A DNA stretch of 64,000 nt from Pedobacter sp. KBW06 (lineage in GTDB: Bacteria; Bacteroidota; Bacteroidia; Sphingobacteriales; Sphingobacteriaceae): positions 879,230 to 943,229 of the forward strand of contig NZ_QAJL01000005.1 of assembly GCF_003852525.1 (NCBI RefSeq). The letters run 5' to 3'. The notes under the pieces are model-generated. The model worked only from the letters and a program-made list of their open reading frames with translations. It had not been told where the DNA came from and ran no database searches. Positions 26,751 through 36,218 of the stretch are shown in pieces. Made by a program: the position numbers and the translations under genes. Position 1 is the stretch's first letter, and each line of letters opens with the position of its first letter.

Positions 26751-28566
26751 TATCGTTCTTGTTTATCCCCAACATATCTGTTCGGTAATGTTCCAGTTCC
26801 ATTTTCACAGTCGAGAAACGGTTTCGATTCTCCACAAATTCAAAATCTATAACGCTATCGGGCTTGCATATATCCTTGAACTGATAGCAATCTTTCTGCT
26901 CTTGATATTCGTTCAATATCACTATTTTTGACTTCCCGACTGAATCAAAAGCAAGGGCATCAAAGATAAACGGGGAGAGGTTGAGAAACTTCAGGTCATC
27001 ATCCCCTGCAACCAGAATCTTGTTGCCACCTTCTTTCACAAGCATCTTCCCTTTCATTAACACAACCCCTTGACAGGAAAGACACTCATTTAACTCGTAA
27101 ATATATTTCGCAGATCCGTTCACTCTCGTCAGCTTAACCACTGAATGGCTGAACGAAGGGCGTGGATTAAAGCGATGTTTAAGAATCGAGATTGCCTGTA
27201 CACTTGTCAGATGATATTCGTACAAAAACCCTAGCGCTCCCATTATACGTGCAAGCCATCCTTCCGCGTCAGCACACAGGTTCGGGATCTCATCAACCCT
27301 AATCGGACTGCCATTGGCGATACGTTGTCTGAGAACCTCCAGAAATTCACAAGCCGACAAAAAATTATCATCATCTACATCTCCCTTTACAGTCAATAAT
27401 CTGTAAATTTCCGAAAGTTCCGACAGAAACTGTTTATCAACAGGCTGCCCCATCCAAAAGGCAAGTATTTTCCTCAAAAATTCAGCATATGCGAAAACAG
27501 ACCTTTCTTCTCCGCTTAAGGCGAAATGTTCCCGAAGTGGTTGTGCGACCTCATCAGGAAGTCTTTCAGAACCTTTAACTTCCCATATAAGGCAAATTAC
27601 GATACAGCTGAGCAGTTCCATAGTAGTAGCGTATAAGCGGCAAATCTGCTCGAGTCTCCTTACATTGACCTTGTCATATCCATTGAGATCCCCTTCATCA
27701 GAAGGACAAAAAAGCTTCCTAAGATGCTCCCCGATTGGTAAGGGAAGGGCTTTCACCGATTCATCCTCAATATCTCTCTCTTCTACCGTCATCATATTAC
27801 GAATTTGCGTCTCCATCACCGAAAATTTTTCATTTTTCGCCTTTACCATGGCATGGTAAATTGCATCGCGAAGCAGAGTATTCGCTTCAAAACTACCATT
27901 AACAACCGGTCGTACCTTTGGCAGCGGATTAAGCGATACATCACCATCTCTACAAAAAAACACCTCCCATAGTGGTTCATTGGGATCTCGCTCATTGAGG
28001 AAACTAATTCCCCTTGCTTCTTTATTTTTAAGATCCAGCTGACCAATGGTCACATTCTGGGCATAAACGAGCGCATTTAGGAATGCCGCTTTAATATCCA
28101 TGCTACCCCTGGCCAGATTACGGTAAAACCAGGTAGAGAACTCTTTCGCCGCTACGTCATCAACCGAAGCATTGGTTGCAATTACTGCCGGCACCCCTAG
28201 TTTGAGCAACAGCTTCACCTGTCCGACAGTCGAACAACCATTGAGTACCACAAGTTTGAGTATCCCGTTTCTGGCACTCTGTTCCAGGTGATAGGCAAGC
28301 CCTGTCGCATTTATGGCCCTGTCATCAATTAAGAGTGCATGGTTTCCCGCATGCCCGCTGAAGTGAAACACAGCAATCTCGTTCCCCCATTCAGCAAACC
28401 GCTGATTGATCACCTCAGGAGTAGCAAAGGACTCCCTGATGATATCATATCCGTTCTCTTTACTATCCTCCAGGAGTATGCCATAGATCAGCTCATCCTC
28501 TTTCGATAAATTGGTCAGCCTGGCCTGCTCACTGTTGGAAAAGGCCAGGAAAATATTTGGTGTCAT
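26743..28566 (-). CDS. CHAT-domain caspase-like protein
   Basis: A 607-residue protein. The N-terminal 190 residues are a CHAT domain (clan CD peptidase): catalytic His72 in VFHFSGHAG and Cys111 in LKLVVLNGCSTVGQ, followed by GVPAVIATNASVDDVAAKEF, the usual substrate-pocket region. The C-terminal 400 residues are helical then beta and are unrecognised; they may be an adaptor for the STAND partner. The operon order is caspase-SGNH, CHAT, STAND, with 15 bp before this gene and an 8-bp overlap after it. CHAT proteases in defence systems cut an effector when the sensor fires; that is the inferred role. Confidence 0.88.
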   Translation of the reverse strand: MTPNIFLAFSNSEQARLTNLSKEDELIYGILLEDSKENGYDIIRESFATPEVINQRFAEWGNEIAVFHFSGHAGNHALLIDDRAINATGLAYHLEQSARNGILKLVVLNGCSTVGQVKLLLKLGVPAVIATNASVDDVAAKEFSTWFYRNLARGSMDIKAAFLNALVYAQNVTIGQLDLKNKEARGISFLNERDPNEPLWEVFFCRDGDVSLNPLPKVRPVVNGSFEANTLLRDAIYHAMVKAKNEKFSVMETQIRNMMTVEERDIEDESVKALPLPIGEHLRKLFCPSDEGDLNGYDKVNVRRLEQICRLYATTMELLSCIVICLIWEVKGSERLPDEVAQPLREHFALSGEERSVFAYAEFLRKILAFWMGQPVDKQFLSELSEIYRLLTVKGDVDDDNFLSACEFLEVLRQRIANGSPIRVDEIPNLCADAEGWLARIMGALGFLYEYHLTSVQAISILKHRFNPRPSFSHSVVKLTRVNGSAKYIYELNECLSCQGVVLMKGKMLVKEGGNKILVAGDDDLKFLNLSPFIFDALAFDSVGKSKIVILNEYQEQKDCYQFKDICKPDSVIDFEFVENRNRFSTVKMELEHYRTDMLGINKNDND

Positions 28567-28581
28567 ATCTTAAAAGATTTT

Positions 28582-31566
28582 TTAATGCAGTTTTCCATCC
28601 ACAATGGTGTTGATAGCTGAAATATAGCGCATGGCGATCTGCTGAAAGCCCTCGTTATTGGGATGGATTTCATCATACCACTGATCAGTGCCCAGAACAG
28701 GATCGTACCTGATGATTTTCCGCAGGTCTAAATAGACAGCATTATCATTTTCCTTAGCAATCCTGAAAAGTCGGGTATTGAATTCATCCATAATATGATG
28801 GATAATGGCCCGCCGGTCCCCTTCCCTGTCAATTCCCTTTGCGATCATGTAACGCCCGAGCCATCCTTTCCCTGGATTATTGAGTTTAACGGGGTAATCA
28901 TAACCGTGAAGAATTACTTTCAGCTTAGGATAACTCCGCCTTAGATTACCTAGAAGTCCTGCATAAATTTCCATCAAATCATTAATTTCCTGAAGCAGGC
29001 TAGCTTTTAAAAATCTGGCCGGATGCTCAGCTTCAGGGCTCGAATGGTCCGGAGCATCTGCAAGGAATTCCTGAAACCGACTACCCAGAATATCATTTCC
29101 CCCGCCACTAAGCAGGAAAATTTCAGGCCTGATTCTCTCTATTGCCTCCAGATAATATTCACCCCGATGGTGTTCACCCGAAACGATATTTCGAAAGGTA
29201 TCTCCCGCAGCAGCGCAACAAAATATAGGATAGACACGCGAAAGATGGTCAATAATATCAAACACCAAAGGATGCTGAAACCATGAATCCCCCTCAGAAA
29301 CCATTTTGATCTGGTCTGGGAATTTTTTGATGTTGCGCTGATAAAGCTTATTTCTTGAACTCCTTGCCCACCAGTTTGCAAGCGACAGGACGGTATCTCC
29401 CGCAATTCCACGATCACCGGTGAGCCTGATTTCCGGTTTTACCGAACAGGAGATCGCCAAATCAGCAGACAACTGCGTATTAAAATATAACCCGAGTGCA
29501 AAGTCTGCTGTACGCTCGTCCTTCAGCATCGCCTCAAGGTCCTGATGCGAAATCGTATTATGTAAAGGATTAAGAAGCTTAAAGGGCAAGCGCAGGCTGC
29601 ACCATTCCTGATCAACCGGACTATTATTCGACCTGTTATTACCCAGCTGGTCATCAATTAAAATACCCTTTTCTTCCCTTGGTGTCCAGGGTGGTTCAAT
29701 ACCATTCATATCAACTCCATGAATCTCAAACGGCGAGGGGCTGACAATTAACTGAAAAAATTCCTTCGTAAAGGGAAGATTGTACCAAAACATCGTTTCT
29801 TCCGGAAAAACCTTGATTATTGCTCCGCCATTATTCCCAAGTTCTACGCTCTTGCCTGGCTCAAGCATTAGCACTGAAGGCTGAAGAAATCCGGTATAGG
29901 CGGCAAACTGTGCAGAAAGAAAAATGGCGGCACAATATATTGGCGAAGCTCCGATATTGGTTAGCCTGATTCGAATACTGGCCTCAAGGGCTCTGATAGG
30001 TTGATGATAGTTAACCACTAGTTCCTGACCACTGAAAGCATTAAAACCACTATCATTAATATCTACCTCAACCTTTATCGGAATGGAAAAATTCTGCGGA
30101 ATCCTGGGATTGACCAATCCTTTAAGAAACCACCATTTGCTAACCTGGGCAAGCTGTTCAATGAGCCTTTCCGACAGATGGGAATCCAACAAATCTATTG
30201 GGATAGTTAAAGGACGAAACGGATCATCCGGATAAGTCAGAAAAAATGCCCCTGTGAGATATCGAAGACAAATATCTGCTTCTTCCTCCAGTTCTGTCAG
30301 TGAATATCCACTTCCCTTCTTGTCCGAAAGCGCGTCAAACACCATGCCCATGGTTGCCATCGGAGCATTACCACCTGCAACAAAGAGCTTCAGGCGGGCG
30401 GGCATTTCAATATTCAGCCTGGCCATATAGCGTTCCTGAGCATTAAGCCCTTCGTTGACCGAAAGTTTCGCAGTATCCAGCATCACTTTTGATATACTCG
30501 CATCCATAACCAGCTTTGAGTCTGACAGAGCAAACACTTTAACAGGCATACCAATCTCCAGGCCCTGCAAGGCTCCTTTATTTAAAGCCCAGCCGGTACG
30601 GGTATTAAAAACCAGCTCAGCAAACATATCATTTTTAGCGCCAGCCTGAAGTCCCAAAAAGTAAACTGTACTACCAGGACCAGTATATAATTTAGGTTTT
30701 TGCTCATATATACCCCTTAAATATTGCCTGATATGGCTGATAAGGTCATGATAACTGATCAACCCTTCGCTCAGATTCAGCACTCTGAGCAGCTCTTTGG
30801 TAAAAATGCCCTCACCTGCAACCTCGAGGGCAGATTCATTCGATTCACAGGCAGATAATTCCACATAAGCGGCATTACCCAGCACTTCATATTCCCCCTT
30901 CTCGGCAAGCAACGCCATGGGTACCTCGTCCGAAAAGATATATTCGTTGTAAGGGCGGACTGGAAAAATGAAAGGAATTCGCTTTGAGCGCACCTGCTTA
31001 AAGCTGCTTTCCACCAGAGCCGCATTCCTGCTTATTCCGGAAGAATGACAGCAATCAAAGATACATAGCAGATCTGCCTCAGGTGTATTCAGTTTAGAAA
31101 TCAGCCAGCGGATTTCCTTATCGGCAATCAGCGCATCAGAAAGCTGATTCCCATCATAATAAGCCACAATGGCCTCCGAAGAACCATTCACTTCTGAATT
31201 AAAAAGATGGGGGTTGATAGACTGTCGGGTGCCATGTCCGGAGAAATAGAACAACATGCTGTCTCCTGCTTGTGCCTGACCAAGATGGTCCTTAAACTGC
31301 TGAATGATATTTGACCTTGTGGCCTCGCTGTCTTTAAGCAAAACAATCTCCGGATCGACTCCCTGAAGTCCTTCCAGATAACTCCTGATATTCAGGGCGT
31401 CATTCACACAGCCGGAGAGTTTTGGGAACCGGACATGATTTTCTGTAAGGAGAATATCTTCGGCATAGTCACAAATACCGACGATTAAGGCATAAAGCTT
31501 TTTTACAGCGGGAGCGTCATTATCCCGGAGACCAATTGATGAATTGTTTTCTTCCTGGTTTAGCAT
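28582..31566 (-). CDS. Caspase-like peptidase fused to an SGNH hydrolase
   Basis: A 994-residue protein when started at the ATG at 31566 (MLNQEENNSS). The frame is open to 31629, but the added residues are not conserved-looking. Residues 25-290 are a C14 caspase-like domain: His111 in MLFYFSGHGTRQ and Cys173 in LLCIFDCCHSSG. A long unrecognised middle part (300-740) includes beta-rich segments. The C-terminal 240 residues form an SGNH/GDSL esterase: Ser761 in EGDSWFQHP, Asn824 in LLSGGGND, Asp965 and His968 in YDEIHPNNEGF, a complete catalytic set. So a protease and a lipase/esterase are joined in one chain. First gene of the operon; membrane-lipid attack is a plausible, unproved output. Confidence 0.88.
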   Translation of the reverse strand: MLNQEENNSSIGLRDNDAPAVKKLYALIVGICDYAEDILLTENHVRFPKLSGCVNDALNIRSYLEGLQGVDPEIVLLKDSEATRSNIIQQFKDHLGQAQAGDSMLFYFSGHGTRQSINPHLFNSEVNGSSEAIVAYYDGNQLSDALIADKEIRWLISKLNTPEADLLCIFDCCHSSGISRNAALVESSFKQVRSKRIPFIFPVRPYNEYIFSDEVPMALLAEKGEYEVLGNAAYVELSACESNESALEVAGEGIFTKELLRVLNLSEGLISYHDLISHIRQYLRGIYEQKPKLYTGPGSTVYFLGLQAGAKNDMFAELVFNTRTGWALNKGALQGLEIGMPVKVFALSDSKLVMDASISKVMLDTAKLSVNEGLNAQERYMARLNIEMPARLKLFVAGGNAPMATMGMVFDALSDKKGSGYSLTELEEEADICLRYLTGAFFLTYPDDPFRPLTIPIDLLDSHLSERLIEQLAQVSKWWFLKGLVNPRIPQNFSIPIKVEVDINDSGFNAFSGQELVVNYHQPIRALEASIRIRLTNIGASPIYCAAIFLSAQFAAYTGFLQPSVLMLEPGKSVELGNNGGAIIKVFPEETMFWYNLPFTKEFFQLIVSPSPFEIHGVDMNGIEPPWTPREEKGILIDDQLGNNRSNNSPVDQEWCSLRLPFKLLNPLHNTISHQDLEAMLKDERTADFALGLYFNTQLSADLAISCSVKPEIRLTGDRGIAGDTVLSLANWWARSSRNKLYQRNIKKFPDQIKMVSEGDSWFQHPLVFDIIDHLSRVYPIFCCAAAGDTFRNIVSGEHHRGEYYLEAIERIRPEIFLLSGGGNDILGSRFQEFLADAPDHSSPEAEHPARFLKASLLQEINDLMEIYAGLLGNLRRSYPKLKVILHGYDYPVKLNNPGKGWLGRYMIAKGIDREGDRRAIIHHIMDEFNTRLFRIAKENDNAVYLDLRKIIRYDPVLGTDQWYDEIHPNNEGFQQIAMRYISAINTIVDGKLH

Positions 31567-31762
31567 GATGAGGGGCGTTAAAAAAATCAGTAAAGAACTG
31601 GCGGGAAACGAGCTTCGGAAAACGGGCAAAAAAATATTGTCTGTACAATTAAATACTGATCAAAATATAAGTGAATCTACTCAACAAAAAGCATTTCAAC
31701 AAATAAAAATACACCTGATTTTATGATAAAAAAAGAAATCAAGCGTCATTTTCTCTCTTCCT

Positions 31763-31785
31763 CAATTTTGATCAGATCAAAATTG
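31763..31785. promoter_or_regulatory. Perfect 23-bp palindrome (operator candidate)
   Basis: CAATTTTGATC (31763-31773), one central A, GATCAAAATTG (31775-31785): 11-bp arms without mismatch. It is 197 bp from the caspase start and 179 bp from the papain-like gene start, almost central. A half-site GATCAAAAT recurs at 31658. A dimeric regulator could bind here and control both operons. Confidence 0.6.
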
Positions 31786-31938
31786 GCTGAGCATTTAATT
31801 TTATATAACTATATTATTTACAGCATAATATACATATATTTATTTTATCTAAATTAATCGCTATGTACTACAACGCTCTCATCATTCTTTATAAAAGAAT
31901 CAATCCTTCCATTTTATTCCCGGGCTAATTAATCTTTG

Positions 31939-31956
31939 ATGTTAAACCTTTAACAT
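31939..31956 (+). promoter_or_regulatory. 18-bp inverted repeat at the ribosome-binding region
   Basis: ATGTTAAA (31939-31946), CC, TTTAACAT (31949-31956). It ends 7 bp before the ATG at 31964, so in the mRNA it could hide or frame the ribosome-binding region, or serve as an operator in DNA. Confidence 0.45.
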
Positions 31957-31963
31957 GTAAAAA

Positions 31964-33967
31964 ATGGAATATATTTTTACTAGTTTTCTTATAGGCACAG
32001 GCGCTTGCCTTGTTATAATTTTAACCGCCTATTTCCTGGGTAAATACAAGACCGGGAGAAAAGTAATTCTTCAAAGTACCATTACATCCGAAGATGAGCC
32101 TGAGGGCTTCAGCTATTATTACCTGCCCTCCGCATCCTTAAGCGTCCAGGCCACTGCCAGAATTATTTTATATAAATCTGTAGAAAACGGAATCATAATA
32201 AAAGCAGAGCTCCAAAGCGTCACCTGTGAGGCCACGGTTAAGATTGAACCCGATACATCCTCGGTAATCACCCTCTCCTATCTGCCTGACTTCTTTTTTA
32301 GTGATCAGCTTAAAGTCCTCACCAATGAGCGAGGGTTACTGCAAAACGTAGAAACGACATCTGGCGATAAAATTGTCAGTATTGTTGAACAGTTTACTGC
32401 TGCTCCGGCAGCTATTTCTCCCCCATTCGCTCCGGGCGACAGACCTCATGAAAGATCAGCTGTGACACAGGGAATAAAAGAAGAGGTTCTTTACACAAGA
32501 ACATTTTTTATCCCTCAGGCAGAGATTGATGATGAAAAAATAGAGCGAAAATGGCTGATCAATTTCAACAGTGCTCCGGAGGTAACACCTCTGGACGCGT
32601 CCTTCAGCCTGAACAGAACCGGAGCAAGAAAAGCAAAGGTCTTCACAGAAAAAAAGGTCTATAAGGGGATATATACCCGGCCCGTTACTCAGGCGGTGTG
32701 GGATCTTGAAGTACCAGGGCCACAAAACACCGAACCAACAACACACAATTCCCAGCCAGTGGTAAAAATGAGCTGCCTTGTTCCGGACAGTTCCAGACTC
32801 ATGAAAATTCCTATCCAAAGAGCGCTGTTTGTGGAGAGTACTGTAATGCCAAAATTTTCAGACGGGCTACTGGTAGAAAACGCGATCAGCAAACCCAGCG
32901 GAATGGCCGAACTTTCAAAAATTCCGATTAATATCCTTAAGGCACTCGTTTCTGTCCCTGCGCAGCTTCTACAGTTTAAAATCATCAGAACGAACCTCGA
33001 CACCAACTACGAAAAATCAATCCGGGAGCCCCTTTCTTCTAAAGAAGAAACCAGAATACTCTCTGATAGAAAAAATCAGGCTGAACTAAAACCACAGCCG
33101 GAAGATTTAAAGCAAAGAATCTCCGAACTGCCTGAAAAAGTCTCCGTAAACAGTATCCCACCTGCGCAACAGGAAAGAATTCCCAAACTCGGAAAACTTC
33201 CGCCAGAAAAAAATGCGAAAACTGAAACAGCTACCCGGGGTACCAATATTAGGGAATTTTCAATCGAAAATCAAAAGGGGGATCTGAGAACACAACCTCC
33301 TGAAGTCGATTGGAGCAATGCTTTCAAGGCAGAATTTTCAGACTATCAAAATTATGAACTTTTAACCTGCGTTCCTGCAGCAGCAGCTTACCTGATTAGC
33401 ATATGGTCTGCAAATACTAAACCGAAGGCGGTTATACCTTCAGAGCAAAGTGTCATTGCCGCCTATAGGAGCGTTTCAGGCTATAACCCCGCAGATCCTA
33501 GTACAGATGTAGGTTGCAAAATCTATACTTTTTTAAAATATTGGAGAGACACAGGAATTGGAGGCGACAAACTCGAGTACCTCACCTCAATTAAAACAGG
33601 CAACATTTCTCAGTTGAAATCAGCCGTATACTGGTGTGGGGGCTGTATTGTCGGCCTTCAAATGCCGGCTTCAGCAAAAAACAAAACCACATGGAGCAAT
33701 CCAACCGGGACAACGGAGGGCGATTATAGTCCCGGATCCTGGGGAGGACATGCGGTGGCTGTTATCGGATACAATGCAGATTATCTGATCGCGATTTCCT
33801 GTGGACAAAAGATCTTTATGACCTACCCCTTCTTTAAACAGTATACTGATGAATCCTTTATAGCACTCTCTGCTACAAACTGGTTTAAGAACGGCAAAAG
33901 TCCTACTAATCCTGGGCTTACACTTGACGAAATGAATGATGAAATCCAAACAATTCGCTACAGTTAA
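31964..33967 (+). CDS. Membrane-anchored papain-like cysteine peptidase
   Basis: A 667-residue protein. One N-terminal membrane helix (FLIGTGACLVIILTAYFLGK) followed by KYKTGRK; the positive charges suggest the rest faces the cytoplasm. Residues 35-450 are beta-rich then low-complexity and unrecognised. The C-terminal 200 residues look like a papain-fold peptidase: Cys469 in ELLTCVPAAAAYLIS, then DVGCKIYTFLKYWRDTGIGG and His596 in SWGGHAVAVIGYNADYLIAI. Similar catalytic ends occur in phage and plasmid proteins. First of three closely spaced plus-strand genes, divergent from the caspase operon. It may be another protease of the same system. Fold assignment is moderately sure. Confidence 0.7.
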   Translation: MEYIFTSFLIGTGACLVIILTAYFLGKYKTGRKVILQSTITSEDEPEGFSYYYLPSASLSVQATARIILYKSVENGIIIKAELQSVTCEATVKIEPDTSSVITLSYLPDFFFSDQLKVLTNERGLLQNVETTSGDKIVSIVEQFTAAPAAISPPFAPGDRPHERSAVTQGIKEEVLYTRTFFIPQAEIDDEKIERKWLINFNSAPEVTPLDASFSLNRTGARKAKVFTEKKVYKGIYTRPVTQAVWDLEVPGPQNTEPTTHNSQPVVKMSCLVPDSSRLMKIPIQRALFVESTVMPKFSDGLLVENAISKPSGMAELSKIPINILKALVSVPAQLLQFKIIRTNLDTNYEKSIREPLSSKEETRILSDRKNQAELKPQPEDLKQRISELPEKVSVNSIPPAQQERIPKLGKLPPEKNAKTETATRGTNIREFSIENQKGDLRTQPPEVDWSNAFKAEFSDYQNYELLTCVPAAAAYLISIWSANTKPKAVIPSEQSVIAAYRSVSGYNPADPSTDVGCKIYTFLKYWRDTGIGGDKLEYLTSIKTGNISQLKSAVYWCGGCIVGLQMPASAKNKTTWSNPTGTTEGDYSPGSWGGHAVAVIGYNADYLIAISCGQKIFMTYPFFKQYTDESFIALSATNWFKNGKSPTNPGLTLDEMNDEIQTIRYS

Positions 33968-33986
33968 ACATCTTAAAATTATATCT

Positions 33987-36215
33987 ATGACAAAAAAAAT
34001 TACCGCTCCGCTAATTCTTTTCTTTCTATCGATGAGCTGCTATGCGCAGACTGGTATAGGGCAATTCTTCGACAATCAACAGGAAATTGTTTTTGACAAT
34101 GAAGGAAAAATGATAAAGTTCTCCAGGGTATTTGTCACTAAAAGCACGTCACTGAATTTTAGTGTGGTCTACTCCAAATCGAAAATGCAGAAGCATTTTG
34201 ATAAATTTACGGAGCTGCTGGAGAAAACTCAAAAGACAATCGACGACAACAAAGAGGCTTACAATTGCATTTTCGATCAGGACATCTCATTCATCAATTT
34301 TAACAAGCAGCTTAAATTCGCAATCGAAGAACTAAGAAAAGTAAAGGTAAATAACCTCCAATCGTTGAAGGATGCAAACGCTGCATTCGAAAAATCAGGC
34401 ACAAATCAGTACATCCCCGTTTCAAAATATATCGAAGAATGGAGAAGTCAATATCTGGTTGAAGCCTGGACAACAACAGATTTTAAAACAGAAAAGAAGC
34501 TTATTCTTAATGAAGGCAAAGCCAGTGACACCTGTTATTACATTAAAAGCGAGACCCCACTAAAATTCAAAGACTTAACATGTGGAAATTGTGAGGAAAT
34601 CGACAGGAATGAGCTTCACTTTAAGCTGGTGTACAATGACCCCTTAGAAGCAACCATTGCGCACTGGTACGCTATGAAAGCAGACTCTATAACTAAAGCA
34701 TTACAATCAGCTCCGGATGTTGAAAAGCAAATAATAGATGAATTATGTCAGGCAGCAATTGCAGAAAGTGGAAAATTCCAGAGCAAATTCAGATTAGTAG
34801 GAAGGGAATTCAAGGATTGGATGATCAACCTGCTGTGGATCAGCGGTGGCGTGCTGACTCCTAATCCGTTTAATTCAGTTACTGCAGATTTTAGAACTGA
34901 TTCGGAGAGAATATTAAAAAAATTGGATGAGGAAATTAATATTGTAAAACAACAAATCACCTTTATTGACAACTCATCAAAAAAGGTGGCCGAAAAAATA
35001 GGAAACCTCCCCGAACTTAAGGAAAACATTTCCGCAGGAAAAAACCTAACTCATGAACTGGACTCGCTCAACGGAGAAAAGAAAAGGCTCGAAAATTTAC
35101 TCAAAGTAAACCCATTGCTCAGTTTACTATTGGAAAAGAAAATTTTATATGATGGCTACATAAAAGTCTCCCCCACTTTAGGCGGAGAAGCGTTTCCCCA
35201 GAAACAGTTTGACGCTGCAAACCGCTACAATCCTGTAAAACAAAATTTGTGGGACAGGCGGAAAAACAAGGAGATACCCAATTCAGAAAAACTGCAGTGG
35301 GTACTAAACAATGTACCTGAGGGGACCAAAATAAAATTTAGCGAAGAAGGCGTCACCTTCAAGGACACTGAGCTATTTACAAAACTGATAAATGAAGAAT
35401 TAACAAAAGTTGACTTTAGCACGTTCCCTTCGGACATGCTTGGCAAAGCGCAGGATTATTTCAGTTCCTTTTTAAGCGTTCCCAGTACGGGAAACAAAGG
35501 GGCTAATGGAAAAGCCCCTGACTGCAGCGATGCCCGTGCCATCATAATGAATATGTATAACAGATTACATGAGGGATCGCTCGACCTGAAGCCAAGGGCA
35601 AAACCTTACTTTCAGCAACAAGAATCTGCCCCTGCATTCAGAACAGAACAGATCACTTCAACCATCGAGCAGGAAGATCCTCATACGATAAACACTACGA
35701 TCACAAGATGGTCTGCCAAAGATTCAACAAAAACAGAGGTGGTAAGAAAATCTACAGTTAACGTGGGCAATGAGCGTTACTTTATACTTTCTGCGGGAAT
35801 TGCATTTAATCAGTCACCATTAACGGTCACTCAAATTGATGCAACTAACAATGGGTTTAAACTAACGACAGAAGATAGCAGGGCAAGAGCCATATTTGGC
35901 TTTAAGTTCTTTCCCTTAAAAAATTACAACCGGGACCACGGCATTATCCCTAGATATTTTCTTAAAAGACTCAGTATTTTTGGAGGTGCTGAAATACTGA
36001 AACCGTTAAACAATTTCTATGTAGGCGGCGCCTATGATCTCGTTCCCGGACTGGCGTTTTCGGCAGGCCGAAACTATACCTTGCAAACCCGTTACAGCAT
36101 TGAGAACAATGCAATTACGAAAACCTCCAGAAGTTATGTAAACGGAGGCACTTACTATTCTGTAATGGTTAACCCGGTTTTATTTCTCCAATTTATTAAA
36201 CTCTTATTTAAATAA
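33987..36215 (+). CDS. Secreted, probably outer-membrane protein with coiled coil
   Basis: A 742-residue protein when started at the ATG at 33987 (MTKKITAPLILFFLSMSCYAQ), which gives a signal peptide ending CYAQ; an upstream start at 33936 overlaps the previous gene and is unlikely. Residues 80-480 are helical with a coiled coil near 320-370 (EINIVKQQITFIDNSSKKVA). The last 150 residues show short amphipathic strands (YFILSAGIAFNQ, RLSIFGGAEILKPLN, YVGGAYDLVPGLAFSAGRNY) like a small outer-membrane barrel. Family not recognised. Follows the peptidase gene by 19 bp and precedes a lipoprotein gene by 3 bp. Confidence 0.6.
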   Translation: MTKKITAPLILFFLSMSCYAQTGIGQFFDNQQEIVFDNEGKMIKFSRVFVTKSTSLNFSVVYSKSKMQKHFDKFTELLEKTQKTIDDNKEAYNCIFDQDISFINFNKQLKFAIEELRKVKVNNLQSLKDANAAFEKSGTNQYIPVSKYIEEWRSQYLVEAWTTTDFKTEKKLILNEGKASDTCYYIKSETPLKFKDLTCGNCEEIDRNELHFKLVYNDPLEATIAHWYAMKADSITKALQSAPDVEKQIIDELCQAAIAESGKFQSKFRLVGREFKDWMINLLWISGGVLTPNPFNSVTADFRTDSERILKKLDEEINIVKQQITFIDNSSKKVAEKIGNLPELKENISAGKNLTHELDSLNGEKKRLENLLKVNPLLSLLLEKKILYDGYIKVSPTLGGEAFPQKQFDAANRYNPVKQNLWDRRKNKEIPNSEKLQWVLNNVPEGTKIKFSEEGVTFKDTELFTKLINEELTKVDFSTFPSDMLGKAQDYFSSFLSVPSTGNKGANGKAPDCSDARAIIMNMYNRLHEGSLDLKPRAKPYFQQQESAPAFRTEQITSTIEQEDPHTINTTITRWSAKDSTKTEVVRKSTVNVGNERYFILSAGIAFNQSPLTVTQIDATNNGFKLTTEDSRARAIFGFKFFPLKNYNRDHGIIPRYFLKRLSIFGGAEILKPLNNFYVGGAYDLVPGLAFSAGRNYTLQTRYSIENNAITKTSRSYVNGGTYYSVMVNPVLFLQFIKLLFK

Positions 36216-36218
36216 GTC

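Larger units (their letters stand above)
31567..31963. other. Divergent promoter region of the caspase and papain-like operons
   Basis: 397 bp, AT-rich, no gene. It holds a perfect 23-bp palindrome near its middle, a half-site copy GATCAAAAT at 31658-31666, and an 18-bp inverted repeat just before the plus-strand start. No promoter with a full consensus is seen on either strand. Confidence 0.55.
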
